From contig OY759216.1 of NCBI GenBank assembly GCA_963662175.1, positions 42,425,087-42,489,086 of the forward strand: DNA of 64,000 bases. Reading direction: 5' to 3'. The DNA comes from Aradus depressus (lineage: Eukaryota; Arthropoda; Insecta; Hemiptera; Aradidae). The stretch's first letter is position 1, and the number at the start of each line of letters is the position of its first letter. Both the position numbers and the translations under genes were made by a program. Below the pieces are notes generated by a model, which worked only from the letters and a program-made list of their open reading frames with translations, did not search any database and had not been told where the DNA came from. This document shows positions 22,950 to 35,100 of this stretch, one piece after another.

Positions 22950-23110
22950 TATGAGGTACCCGATAAAATATAGTTAGGCCCTGAACTAAATAATCTCAAT
23001 TTTTGTCAAATTTCAGTCAAAATTTAATCAGCTCTACAGGAGAAGGTACGTTTCCAGCTCAAATTTCAAGATCATTGCTACATTCATTTGCAAGTTGCTT
23101 ATAATATATA
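22950..23110 (-). repeat. Repeat family B, inverted copy
   Basis: 'gttaggccctgaactaaata' and 'atttcagtcaaaatttaatc' are the complement of the family B core at 17660-17935. Confidence 0.55.
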
Positions 23111-23404
23111 AAATTCGAATCACATACACAATGACAGCATATGAATGTAGTTTACAGGAGCGTACTACGAGGAAAAGAGATGGGAGGAAATTCCAAGTAA
23201 CTTGGTTATTACTAGAGCTAAGAAATACGTATATATATTTAAATAATATACACTTACGATCTACAAACATTTTGACATAAATATATACATGAAAACAGAA
23301 AATAATTATACATAAGCAAACAAGAAGATCTATTAGTGCGATTTATCAGATTAAAAATCTAGATCTTTCTTTTCAAGAGAATAATTTTTGTGCGAAATTA
23401 GGAA

Positions 23405-23978
23405 ACAAAAGTCGACGGAGAATCACCAGAGTTGTACTTCCCCAGCAGGAATTAATCAGTGTTTTCGCTCTCCCTCTAAAACTAATAACGTTTAAACCGT
23501 TTCAATAACCAACCTACTAAAAAGCTTGAAATAAGTTTATTGATAGATTGATATTTTTACTTCACACGTTTTATGAAGTATAGGGAAAGTTATGAAATCT
23601 TTGTTGAGTTTCCACCCGAATTTCGTGTTATCCGACCCCCTGAATCACAAAACATGATGTCTGTCTGTGAACACGATAAGTCCCGACAGAATGAATGTGT
23701 CCACACAAAATTTAATGTGTATCAGGAACTCCATAAGGTCCGACACCTATTGATATTTAGGCAAATCAATCAAATGGAATTAGAGGGAAGGCGAAATATA
23801 TATTAATTTTCCACGGAATCGGGCAAAGGGGAGAGGTGTCAGACTCAAAAACCGAGATGTTCCCCTGAGTAGGACATCTATTTACAACCAAATCGTTATA
23901 AGAGGAAGAGCGAAAACGTAGTTAATTTATTCGCGCTGGGGAAGTAGATTTAACCGGTGATTCAGCGACGACTTTTTT
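23405..23978. mobile_element. TACTTCCCC elements: end fragment (B) and full copy (A)
   Basis: At 23405-23500 is an orientation B end (tgtacttccccagcaggaat). At 23568-23978 is a complete orientation A copy, from 'ttatgaagtatagggaaagt' to 'cgctggggaagtag' and 'accggtgattcagcgacga'. Confidence 0.7.
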
Positions 23979-24140
23979 TATTATTAAATACTCTTTCGTA
24001 TACATACAATTTGTATCATTAAGTATAAAAGTCTTAGTTTGAGTCCTTCAAAGATCGGGTATTCCCAAATCCTATTTTATTCAAAACAGGGTTCCCATTG
24101 TAAGTATGACGAAGCATCTGGAAAGAGGAGTCTTGTTACC

Positions 24141-27100
24141 TCACTGCCTAGACCCTAGTTCCGCCTTGACCGCTATGTCGGGTTGCCTCTCTTTGATCTG
24201 TGACTCTCCACGTAATAGCAACTCTTTTTCAAGTTCGAATACGATCTTGAAACAGTTGGTCTTGGCCAGGTACCTCTGGTAGGCAGGAAAGGAGTTGACA
24301 GTCGCAGCAAGACTTGCAAAGGCAAGGTCGACATCGGTGTAGGAGCTGACTGGAGAGGGAACCTGCGACGGAAGACATCTTCTCTTGGTTGGATGGAGGT
24401 TCGACTCTTCATCCTCAGCGTCTTGGAGGTAGCCCTGAGGCACACCACGGTTCTCTGGCATCCTCAGCGTTTCAGGACCATTCATGCCACGTATATCTAC
24501 ACAAGTCATGCCACAATTTTCAGCTGTATTCATGCCATTGCTCTCGGTGTCATTCAGATTGCAGATCTCTTGCACTCCTCCCCAATCCCAACAGTTGGTC
24601 GTATCTTCCGCACTACTATAGTCGAAGTTACTTTTCTCATGGAAGAATGGCACCAAAAATGACATTTCGTCGTCGTATTTCCATTTTTTCGAAGAGGCTG
24701 TTGTTCCTTTCAGTTTCCGGTTTCTGCATGACCTTCTGAAAGAGTCCCTCAGGTTGAACCATCGAGCTCTGCACTGATGAACTGCAAAAGAAATAGAAGA
24801 AAATAGTATAGAGAAAGAACATGCTGAAGTCGTAGGTGAATCAACCGAAATGTACTTTTCCAGCAAGAATTAATCAACTAAGCGTTTGCTCTCCCTCCAC
24901 GAGTAAACAACCGTTTGAGTTAAAAATCAATACATAGTTGATTTCACAATTCTCATACTAAATTTTCTGTTGTCAAAAATATTCATTACATCGGCAGTTA
25001 TTAGCGGTTTCGAGTTATGTCGATTTGGCTGAACACCAATAGATGTCGTCCTTGGGGGGTTCTGGATACACACACGGAATTTTGTGTCGATACATTCATT
25101 CTACTGCGAGTTATCGTTTTCACAGGCAAATATTCAGACGTACAAGAATTTTTATACTTGGAATCTGGAGGGTCGAAAAACATAGAATTCTCATGGCTTA
25201 CGTAACATTCCCTGTATTTCGTATAACTGGGGAAGTGTAAATAAAATATATTGTAATGTTATAGTTATGAGTAAATAAATACATCGAGTGTATTCACTGG
25301 AAAAGTAGAAAATAATGAAACAAGTAGCCTAATAACCGCCTCGTCCTTATGGGGTTCTCGATACACATGTAAAATTTCGTGTCGATACTTTCAATATGTC
25401 GGGAGTTTTCTTTTATACAGTAATCCCTGAACATTCGCGGGGTTTAGGTTCCACAAAACCCGCTCATACATCGAATTCGCGAATGATGAATATATTCTAT
25501 GCTTTAAGGAGAGTTACATGCCAGACAGAAACTAAAGTGTTCAAAGCAACGAAATTTTTATTAAATTTTTACAAAAAATATGCAGTTTAATTACAGAGTT
25601 AATCTTTGATAGTTGAAGGTAGAAAATAATTAGTTATTTGACTTTGTTTAACTGTATATGTCAGTTATTTTAAAGCTTCAACGTAACGACTTGTCGCGGC
25701 CTCGATTGCCTTTTTTAATTTTGAGACTCCGATTAAGGGATAGATCCTATTCCATGACTATTTGAATCAATTGTTCTTGAAGGGTTAAAATTTCTCTCAA
25801 CTCCTTTGAAGTGTTGAACTGATTCCAGCCCTACTTTGAGAAAATTCATATTGTGAAGGATAAAATAATACAGACACACTACTTGTCAATATTTTCACTA
25901 TATTGGTCAAAATAAATAAATTAAACAAACTTATTTTTAAAATATTGTCTATTCCACTAAGATATAAATACATATAACTATCGGTTTCGGCCTTACTCCA
26001 TCGTCAGGTCTAGTTATGAACTAAGCTGGTTTGCAGAGAGCGACCCTTCAAATACATCTCGAGATTTATTTATTACAAGTTTCCACAATATGTCCGCGTT
26101 CCTCAAATTAGAAATTGGTCAAAATTACAGGACTATAGTTTCGCCTCTTACGGCATTATCAAGTGAACTAAACCAAGAGTTCTGCTGAACTAAACACAGG
26201 GCAACACAAACAAGGTCATAAATTAAGCAATTTGACAACAGTAACCGTAAATATTCCTTTGAAGAAATTTTTTTAGCTTTTTCAAATGTTAAATTATACC
26301 CATTTTTACATCGAATTTTCCATTCGCGAAACTTTAATCATTCCCCATATTTATGTCCGCGAATAATCGAATTCGCGAATGTTGAGGGATTACTGTACAC
26401 AGTTATTTTAGGGCATCGGAAAACATGAAATTGCGGTGAAAAAGTTGGGATTTCTGACCCATTACATAACATCCCCAATACTTCGTATTGCTGGGAAAGT
26501 AAAAAAGTTCCCAAGTAACTGATAATAATAATGATAATAATCAGAACAATAATTAAAGATACGTTTTTTGCTTCTTTATTCCTAGTATAAGGAAGTATTG
26601 TAATCATGCGAAAATCCTAGTTAGAGGCTTCAAAGGATGTTCACGTTTCAAGGTCTCCTGAGAACGTTTTGACCATTTTCGCGATGCTGTCTGTATGAGC
26701 GTGTGTATGTGATTGTGTTGTGAGCTCTCTACCGCAAAAACGATTGTAGCTATGAACTTGAAATTTGGAATGAAAACGTCACATGTGCTAACTTAGATCT
26801 GATTAGATTTTGGCTGGAATCTGAAGAAAATTAAGACCACTTTACTCCGGAGCCTAAGTAAACTTTAAACGTTACCGCTTATGTTTTCGACCTAATCAAA
26901 AATTTGAATAAATAAAAGTTATAGAAAACAATGAAATACATAAATAAGTAATAAGATGTATCAGTCCAACATAAATTTATTTAACCACAACTAGTTTCAT
27001 CAGTCAAATTGACATCTTCAGGTGGTGAATCTTATTAGAGGAGTCAAATAACTGGACACCTATCAGGGACCAGATGGACACTGCAAGTCAGTCTTTTGAC

Positions 27101-27969
27101 CTCTTCTCCTATAAGATTCACCACCTGAAGATGTCAGTTTGACTGATGAAACTAGTTGTGGTTAAATAAATCTATGTTAGACTGAAACATCTTATTACTT
27201 ATTTATCAAGTAAGTCCACAACAACCACCAAGAAATATACTGAAACACATATTTTTAGACGTTTCCTTGATCCCGATAACGATTACTCCTATCGATAAAT
27301 TGATTCCTACCAAAATGTTTTAATAATTATTACTATATATTAGCAAATAATAATAGAGGGCGCCGGTAGCCGGTATGCGTGCTTGATTAATGAGCTCAAG
27401 TTCGCGGATTCGAAACCCGGCCGAGGCCCTTAGTTTATTTTATATGGGAGGTAAAAAATACTTAAACACGCCATCCGGATGGGACGTTAAGTGATGGTCT
27501 CGAGCCTGTACGATGTGAGGTACTCGTTAAAGACCTCTATACTAGGTGAATAAAAATTTAGGGTAGGCAAAATTTAGGACTTTCATAGTAGAGTCGGGCT
27601 CATGTTCACCAGAGTGACGAAAGAGCGCTCTGGTAGTAGGCGATATGGCAAGAGTCATAATAACTAACTATTAGCAAATATGAGATAGGGAAAGTGGGAG
27701 CCCATTAGGGTGGGGAGCCCGTGGCGATTCGCCCCACTTGCACCCCTCTGGGCGGCCCTGCGTCAAGGGGCGACGCGCAGTGGGCCCCCACTCTCGCCTC
27801 ATTAGCAAAACAATAAGAGTGTCCACTTACCTGAGACTCCAAGCTCCCTTGCGATCATATTCCACAATTGAATTTTGTAATCTTTGTCCGTGTAACGTTT
27901 GTTTTCGGTATTATAGATGGAATCGTTACATTTGATAAGTTCAATCAACTTGAGTTCATCCATTTGCAT
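24141..27969 (-). CDS. MADF-BESS protein 1, two exons, 259 aa
   Basis: Exon 1 is 27969-27831 and exon 2 is 24781-24141, with donor tctcag|gtaagt, acceptor cttttgcag| and a phase-1 junction, 780 nt to TGA. The MADF domain (residues about 3-96) is completed only by the splice: ELIKCNDSIYN...LWNMIARELGVS from exon 1 joins VHQCRARWFNLRDSFRRS and SKKWKYDDEMSFLVPF from exon 2, in the usual MADF order with its conserved tryptophans. A linker with GMN/GMT-type repeats and a basic PTKRRC patch (about 177-182) leads to a BESS motif (about 196-229; DVDLAFASLAATVNSFP...), which in this family mediates protein-protein contacts. It belongs with Adf-1-like transcription regulators and is probably nuclear. 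The 3-kb intron holds a TACTTCCCC element, a Tigger-type MITE and an inverted repeat. GC-rich DNA at 28040-28200 upstream may hold the promoter. Exons are read by eye. Confidence 0.85.
24822..25236 (-). mobile_element. TACTTCCCC element, orientation B, in the MADF 1 intron
   Basis: From 'gtcgtaggtgaatcaaccga' + 'aatgtacttttccagc' to 'tttcgtataactggggaagt'. Both ends and two modules are present. Confidence 0.75.
25315..26500 (-). mobile_element. TACTTCCCC element (B), interrupted by a Tigger-type MITE
   Basis: The left part at 25340-25412 (cctcgtccttatggggttct ... tcgtgtcgatac) continues after the MITE at 26398-26500 (catcggaaaacatgaaattg ... acttcgtattgctgggaaag). Confidence 0.7.
25418..26395. 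mobile_element. Tigger/pogo-type non-autonomous element, 978 bp
   Basis: Ends CAGTAATCCCTGAACATTCG and, inverted, gcgaatgttgagggattactg, flanked by TA. The words 'gaattcgcgaat' and 'aattcgcgaatg' repeat inside each end. No coding sequence. It contains two hammerhead-like motifs on the minus strand (25983-26006 and 26138-26163). Confidence 0.8.
26590..26935 (+). repeat. Repeat family B
   Basis: 'gattagattttggctggaat', 'gaccactttactccggagcc' and 'ctcaccgcaa'-like drifted words match the copies at 17660 and 43190. Confidence 0.6.
26943..27201. mobile_element. Foldback element with hammerhead-like motif in both arms
   Basis: The left arm (ataagtaataagatgtatca ... ttcaggtggtgaatcttat) is matched by an inverted right arm (ataagattcaccacctgaag ... 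atcttattacttat), about 95 bp each with few differences, around about 65 bp. Each arm carries CTGAAGA-hairpin-GAAACTAGTTG (26994-27021 minus, 27125-27152 plus). Confidence 0.8.
27357..27650 (+). repeat. tRNA-SINE, tail-less copy
   Basis: Head gggcgccggtag with part of the A-box region deleted, B box 'cggattcgaaacccgg', 'gaggcccttagtttatttta', and the body down to 'agtaggcgatatggc'. The terminal (AACCT)n is missing. Confidence 0.85.
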
Positions 27970-28261
27970 CGTCAAAATAATACACAAATATGAATTTAAA
28001 AAAAAAATATATAAAAGGGAACGAAAGAGCAAAGAGAAGAGACAAAAGGAGATGGTGGACTGAGGCGGGGTCGGGGTCTGCCTGGGTCGGTCGGAAGAAC
28101 GACAGGAGCCGACCAGACACGACACAGACCGAACAGACACAGACAGTCCGGTCGGTAACGGGAGGAATCACTTGTCCGCCCTCTCCCACCCACACCTACA
28201 TTCCTCATTAACAATAGATACTTTAAAACACCATGAAAAAAAAAAAAAAAAAAAAATAGGT

Positions 28262-28460
28262 GAACTTCCCCAGCACGAATTAATAAATTATGTTTTCGCT
28301 CTCCCTCCAAAGCCAATTGACGGTTTGTGCTAAAACTTACATTATGGCTTTTGAATCCTCATACTAAATTGTGTATCGACAAATTCATTACATCGGAGGT
28401 TATTTGAATTTTTGTGTTAAGCCTCTCTGATCCACCCTCTCCTTCGGCTGATTCCGCTAA
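28262..28460 (-). mobile_element. TACTTCCCC element end (B)
   Basis: 'gaacttccccagcacgaatt', 'ttttcgctctccctccaaag' and 'attcattacatcgg' are the standard opening of orientation B; it is cut after the first module. A run of about 22 A lies just upstream. Confidence 0.7.
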
Positions 28461-28576
28461 AATATTTAAAACATAATAAGAAGCAAAAAAAAAAAAAAAA
28501 GAATAATACAAAATAGCAAAATAGTAGCAAACATAATATGTTTTTTTTTATTATTATTTTTTTTTTGTTTATTTTT

Positions 28577-28760
28577 TTATTTTTTCGTTTTATCTCTTTC
28601 ATTTTATGCTTTCTGTTTATTCATATATCATTGATTTATTACGTATTCTGTCTATTTATTTTTGTATATTATAGAAAATAAATAGACAGAATACGTAATA
28701 AATCAATGGTATATGAATAAACAGAAAGCATAAAATGAAAGAGATAAAACAAAAAAATTA
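28577..28760. repeat. Palindrome, about 86-bp arms, 12-nt loop
   Basis: 'tctctttcattttatgcttt' ... 'tctgtctatttatttt' is answered by 'aaaataaatagacaga' ... 'aaagcataaaatgaaagaga'. I saw about three mismatches. No coding frame; surroundings are poly-A/T. Confidence 0.9.
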
Positions 28761-28861
28761 AAAAAAAAAAAATATATATAATAAAAAAAAATAATAACTT
28801 AATAATTATAATTTAATTAATTAAATTAATAATATAAATATATATATTAAGTATACATTTA

Positions 28862-29270
28862 TCAAAGGCAGTTTTTGTGTTGAGCCACCCCCATTTCTGA
28901 CGGATTACTTCGTATAGCTGGATAGTAAAATGTCATTCAATCACCGCCATATTTGATACTTCCCCAGCACGAATTAATCAATTAAGTTTTTGCTCTCCCT
29001 CCAAAACCAATCGACCATTTGACTTAAAAATCAATGGTTGACTTTCATTGGGGCTTTTGAACCCTAAATACTAAATTTTGCATCGATACACTCGCCTTTC
29101 CTTTGAATCTTCCTCTTTCCTTCTGCCGATTTAGCGGAAAATTAATTTATTCCTCCTTATGGGGTTTTAAGTTTTAATATAAAATGTTGTTTCTATACAT
29201 TCGTTACAACGGCAATTATTAGAGTTTTTATGACAATTTGGCTGAAAATCAGTAGGTGTTTTACAGGTTG
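28862..29270 (-). mobile_element. TACTTCCCC elements: end fragment and a second B copy
   Basis: 28862-28930 is a terminal piece (tacttcgtatagctggatag). From 28935 a new B copy begins (caccgccatatttgatactt, ccccagcacgaattaatcaa) and continues for two modules to about 29270. Confidence 0.7.
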
Positions 29271-29324
29271 TAAAATAAAATATAGTCTGACCTCTCACAG
29301 ATTTTATTTATATTTGCTATCCGG

Positions 29325-29349
29325 CTTTCGAGGTTGCCCTCATCATCAG
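29325..29349 (-). ncRNA. Hammerhead-like core motif
   Basis: On the minus strand CTGATGA, one extra T, then the hairpin GAGG-gcaa-CCTC closed by a GNRA-type loop, then GAAAG. It has the canonical CUGAUGA and GAAA boxes, with one unpaired base before the stem. Confidence 0.4.
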
Positions 29350-29499
29350 GCAGTCAGATAAAATAATTTTGAAATTAACATAATTAAAATGTTTTAATAA
29401 ATAAAATTAAAAAATAATTTAATTCGATGATGAGTTTTCATTGGAATTTCATGTTTTCCGACCCCTAATTCCAAAAATTAAAAAAAAAAAACTCCCGAT

Positions 29500-30300
29500 C
29501 GACCCAAATTTTAGTATTTTTCATATATTCATGATTATTAGCCCAAAACAGTCGATTTTGATGGGTGAGGAATAACTTAGTTGATCAAATGACGCCCAGA
29601 AAACTGCCGATTTCACCCTTGCCTAAAAACCCCCTCTTCATTAATGGCCACCCATGTATCCAAGTAACGTTTTATGGACACATTTTATGAACCCAATGGT
29701 GTATTAACAACTCTCCAAACATGGGATCCATAAAAAAATTTAAAAAATATAAAAAAAGTATAGTTTTGGATACCCATTTCCTTGACCCATTAAAATTTTA
29801 TGAGGGCACTATTTTTTTATTTTTTTTATGGACTATAAATAGAGGTTAGAGCTTTTTTATATATGTATATTTTTTTTTATTTTTTCAACATTTTTTAACG
29901 TTTGAAACCCATAAAAAGATTTAAACTCAAATAAGGGCTGACTCCATTCTGAAGATGGGCCCATTAAAAATATCCATCGTTATAGCTAAACAATTAACCC
30001 AGGCTTAGAGACATTCCTGAAATGTTAATTTATTTTATTTATTTGTTTATTGCCAATCGTTAATGAATAATTAATACACTGAACTGTTTTATTAGGTGAG
30101 AAAATTTAATAAAATCGAACCCACGAATTACAGTAACATCAAAAGAATGTCTACATAATATAATATAATTATAATATGTATACATATAGAATGTGTAATA
30201 TAAATATATAATATATGAATATATAATATATAAATATATAATATAGTTATAAATTGATATATAGTATGGTATAATAAAAGAATGTGTACATGAAATGGTA
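29500..30300. other. AT-rich intergenic DNA, no gene
   Basis: Contains A/T homopolymer runs and an (atat)n block at 30160-30250. Short words such as 'atggatccataaaaaaat' suggest weak inverted symmetry, but I see no clear element. Confidence 0.45.
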
Positions 30301-30309
30301 TAATTTGAT

Positions 30310-31000
30310 CATTGTTATTGTGCCCCAGAGTCGTATAGGGGAAGTTATGTAATCGGTGAAAAAATTGTTACTGACAAATGTTGGTGCACAAGAATAGTGA
30401 CAACTCAAAAAAATAGATTTTCCAGGACATCCATTTAAAAGTTTCTTGTTTCCTGCAAGGCTTGTCATGATCTTGGATTTTTGAAATGTTCTAATCTTTT
30501 TTGAGAATAAACATTAGTGTGTGTGTTCACCATGTATCGAATACAAGTTTGTTTTGATAAGATTAAGAAAAAACCCATCACATTGACTGTCGGAGCCACA
30601 ACTAGATATTGCGACTTTGTAGTAAGGGAAGAACGACACAACCGCTTTCCAGCTGTCATTTTTGGAAGTAGCAACATGTCATTCTTCCACATAAAAATAT
30701 GCGGATTTTGCTATACATTTTCACAATAAACTCGAAAATGGAAATTTTTGAGTTGTGTCACTATTCTTGTGCACCAACCAAAACAATGTGTTTTCAACGG
30801 AATTTCTTGTTTTTGTGACACCCTGAATTCAAAATGTGATAAAGATATGTGTGTGGTAGACCCTAATAACAGCCAATTTAATGAATGTATCATAACGAAA
30901 TTTTGTATATTGATTCAAAATTTCATAAGAATGAAACTTGGTTGTTTCTCAGCCAAATCGGCGAAAGGAAAAGGTGGGCTTTCACTCAAAGTTCTTAATA
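30310..31000 (+). mobile_element. TACTTCCCC element (A), split by a MITE
   Basis: The left part at 30325-30360 (tataggggaagttatgtaat + cggtg) resumes at about 30790 (tgtgttttcaacggaatttc) and fades near 31000. Confidence 0.65.
30381..30777. mobile_element. MITE with 31-bp terminal inverted repeats, 397 bp
   Basis: Ends ttggtgcacaagaatagtga (+ 'caactcaaaaa') and its inverse (tttttgagttgtgtcactat + 'tcttgtgcaccaa'), with one visible mismatch. The interior has no transposase I recognise. The target duplication is unclear. Confidence 0.85.
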
Positions 31001-31397
31001 ACTCCGCCGCTAACGCCCAATTAAAACTTCTATTTAAATCCTTAATGCTTATTTTTGGCCATTTTATGATTCGCGAACTGCTGTGGCTCTCTAAATTAAT
31101 TTTGAGACCTCAAGAATCTGAACTGCTTACAATAGTATCCATAAACTTTGCTGAGAATCAGTGAGACTTTTACCTTGGTAAATTTGACAGCCAGGATAAC
31201 CAGAAAATGGAATGGAGAGTACCTGAGGAAGTGTAAGACTCCAATCCGATCTGGAAGACTGGGTTGGTATGTACGCACCCAGGATTTCCTTCGTTTCCTT
31301 GGGATATGCTAGAAATCCGAAGATCAACTAAGAACAAAAAACACAAGGTTATATCGTCAGAAACCGGAGGAAGAATTTGGAGGAACCTAGACTAAAC

Positions 31398-31642
31398 TGA
31401 TAGTCGCGCTATCAGAGCGCTCTTTTGTCGCTCTGGTGGACTTGAGCCCGATTCTACTATGATAGTTCTAAATTTTGCCTACCCTAAATTTTTATTCACC
31501 TAGGGCTGGGGTCATGCAGGCTCGGGACCCATCCGAGGGACGGTGTGCTCAAGGTTTTTTATTTCTCAGAAAAAAAAAAACTGAGAAAGAACCCGCGATC
31601 ATGATCTCACTAGGCAAGAACGCTACCTCTGAGCTACCGAAT
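31398..31642 (-). repeat. tRNA-SINE, diverged
   Basis: 'tatcagagcgctcttttgtc', 'aattttgcctaccctaaatt' and the leftward A-box region 'gctacctctgagctaccg' remain; the central part is shortened. Confidence 0.75.
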
Positions 31643-32118
31643 CTGATTTCTTCCACAGCTGTGAATGAAAAACAAAATTGCTCAATATCTCTCAAAAAAA
31701 AAAAAACATTTTTTGTAGTATAACTATAAATTTTTGCAAAGGGGCAACAGAAATCATCAATAAAATGCAAACAAAAGAAATATTCTGAATAAAAGAGAGG
31801 ATCCGGAACAGCTGTTCCGATCTCATTTCTATGTTGCAGTCACAAAAGAGGGAGGGGAGGGAGTTACGCAAGCGAAGTGGGGGGGGGGGAGTTCCGGTCC
31901 GACAATTCCGGCCGCTGTGCATGCGCCAGGGAGCTGGTTTTTTCCGGTCCCGGGTCTCCGGACGAACACCGCTCCAGTACTCCCGTGTCATTCAGGCTAT
32001 TCACATGCTGTACTCTCACACATTCCCAATATCCGTACCGGACACTTTACAATTTTTTTTTAAATCTCTTACATTCCACAATTTTTTTTTTTCTACTTAT
32101 GATATTTTGACCATAAAA

Positions 32119-35100
32119 ATGATGGATACGGCCCGACTGATCCTGGAAGTAGAAAAGCGGACTTGTCTATGGAGCTCAGACGATCCGGGCTACGGCGTGA
32201 AGGAGGCCAAACAGCAAGCTTGGCAAGAAATCACACAGGTTATTTTTCCCGGCTATGATGCTCTTTCCTACATTGATAAACATAACCGAGGTTAGTACTA
32301 CTTTGTTAGTTTTCCTACATAAAAAAAGTACTTCCCCAGAACGAATTAATCAACTTTCGTTCTCCCTTCAAAATCTACTGTTTGGGCTAAAAATCATGAA
32401 TATGATACATCATACAGTTCACAAGTTTACGTGAAAACGTCTATTGGCTCGTTAAGCACAGTGATAGCCGGTCAAACATTCTTGTGTTACAAAATACCGT
32501 CAGATTTCAATCGATAATAACTACGAGTCTAAGAATGCGATAACAACGGTTGAGGTCACAATGGATAGAGCATGTCTGTACGTGTTTGTTGTACAGTGTT
32601 TTGCCTGTGACGTCATCGAGATTGTGTGGGCGCCGGCGGATGATTGTTGCGAATTAGCGTTGTGTAAAATTAGAAATTAGTGTAGCGTGATAACGCGTTT
32701 AGATAGGACGTTGATTCGGGTGTCATTGTAAAGAGCTTGAGGAGCACTACTAGGACTCAAAGTGAAACAATAAAAATATTTGCCGAAATATATGTAAAAA
32801 TCGGTATTAAATTGAAAATTGCAAAAAAATTAAAGATGTCGTCTCATATGAATCGTAAATATGCGCGGAATTATAGAAAACGCAAATCAGAGGAAAGCTC
32901 GCATCAAAAGGAATTTAAAAAACCTAAAAAGTCTAGTGCCGAGCAAATGCAAGAGCTACGAAAAAAAATGAAAAAACACTTGTTATGATTTTATCCCGAC
33001 GTTTTCACGGAAAATCTATGGCGTGGACCATGACTACGCCTTCATGTATTTTTTTTTTTAATTTTTGGAATTAGGGGTCGGAAAACTTGAAATTCCACTG
33101 AAAACTAAACATCGAATTTCTGACTCCCGTATAGATGGAGAGCTACGTTTTGATTTTAATTTCAGATAATATACGAAGTATTAGCCCATACACTAAGTTA
33201 TGTAATCTGTCAAAATTCAATGTGGAGTTTTCAACGAAATTTCATATTTTCCTACCTCCAAATTTAACGATAACTTCTGATATAATGGATTTATTGACAT
33301 GAGATTTTCTGAATCTTATAGAGACGACATCTGTTGATTTTCAGCCGAATCGAGCAAAGGGAAGAGGGGTTTCAGGGGAGGGTCAATTCAAAAACCCTAA
33401 TAACTGCCGATAGAATGAATTTATCGAGGCAAAATTTAGTATGAGGTGTGATAATTAAATAAATATAAAATTAAAAGGAAAAAATAATAAATAAATATTT
33501 ACATAAAATTACCACATTTCCTCTAGAAATTATAGCTGGTCTACTAAATTTTGATTTCTACAGTAGTTTCCGAAAAGGGCCCTAAAAAAATATCGAAATA
33601 TACTCAAGAAAGTGCTCATAGTTTAAAAACTTTTAATTAATTTAAATTAAATTTTTTCATTTGGATTTTTTCTAAATTTACTAAATGCCATCTTATAATA
33701 TATTAATCATCCATTTTATAATATACTAGCAGTAATACCCGGCGTTGCCCGAGGAACTTTGACTTTTCTCCCAATATCTCCTATAAGGCTATTCAGTTCC
33801 TCGACAGTACATTCATGATGTTTTAATTTTCAATTATTCATACGGAATAAGGCTTATAGTCCTTCAACTGTAGTAACGCTAGCTTTGGAGCTAAAACTAA
33901 TTTATTCAAAAAGATTTCTCATTAATCGTTGCAATGGTTTTTGAGTTTACTAAGATTGCGTGGGTGGATGCTGGGATGGACCAGATATTGAGGTACTACA
34001 ACGCCTATAACCTTCCACAGACGATGACGAACAAATTTTAAAAAAATTAATCAAATCCATCAAGCCGTTCGTGAGTTATAGCGGCATATGGGGAAGTTAT
34101 TGTAATGGGTCCAAAAATCGAAATCAAAATTTTCATCATATTTTTTATGTTTCAAAGTCATTACAGTATTTTTACACTATCTTTGGAAAGAAGTATGTAT
34201 GTGTGTGTGTGTACGTACATCGTGGTCAATTTTTCCTGCACAATTTCTCGCGAATGAAAAATGATATCGACTCCGCTTTGATGCCAATCGAAGCGTATCA
34301 ACATAAATATGATCTGAAAGAAATTTTATTAAACTCAATCCAGCCGTTTTTTTGTTTGAGCAAAAAAACTGCTAAAAAAGTGGATTTTAGAAATTCTTGA
34401 AAAAGATTTATCCGATCTAATTGGTTCTGGTGGCAATGTTGCATCCTTCAGAGCCAGATTGAAAAATAGGCTATATGGCGACTGAAAATTTTGAACGGGA
34501 GGGGGGTTATGAGAGGAGGTGAGCATAAATATAGCGCTACCTCGTAAACGGATGGGTCGGATCGTGATGAAATTTCACATGTAGTATTCTTTAGAGCCAA
34601 TTGAGATATAGACTATCTGGCGTCACGAAATTCTGAAGGGGAAGGGGGGTTGAGATTGGGTTGGTACCTAGGGTAGTGCTGACGTCGCACAGGCTCGGGA
34701 CCATTGCTTAAAGCCCCATCCGAAGGACAGTGTGCTGTTTATTCACTTCCCAGTTATAAAACCGAAGGTTCTCGGCCGGGTTGCGAACCCGCGATCTTGA
34801 GCTCTGAACTCCTGGCGCTCTCATTTCCATTAGGTATTTCTGCATATATACTTTTTAAATGTATATTTATTTATTTATTTTTTCAGTTAGCGAAGTGCAG
34901 AAGAAATGGAGGAATGTTCGGGACTACTACGTTAAAGAAAGAAGGTTTCAACAGGGAAAAAATAAACATTCTTTCTCAAGGAAGAGGAAATACGTGTTCT
35001 TTGATCTTCTCTCATTTCTGGACACTCCAACGGAACTCAGATGGTACATACATCCACACCAGATACAAATACATTTATTTACTTTATATATAAAATATAT

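Noticed and set aside
31160..31330. Coding-like stretch on both strands (for example WRVPEEV... and the complementary frame)
   Set aside because: Stops interrupt each frame and no family was recognised; could be an old fragment, not supportable.
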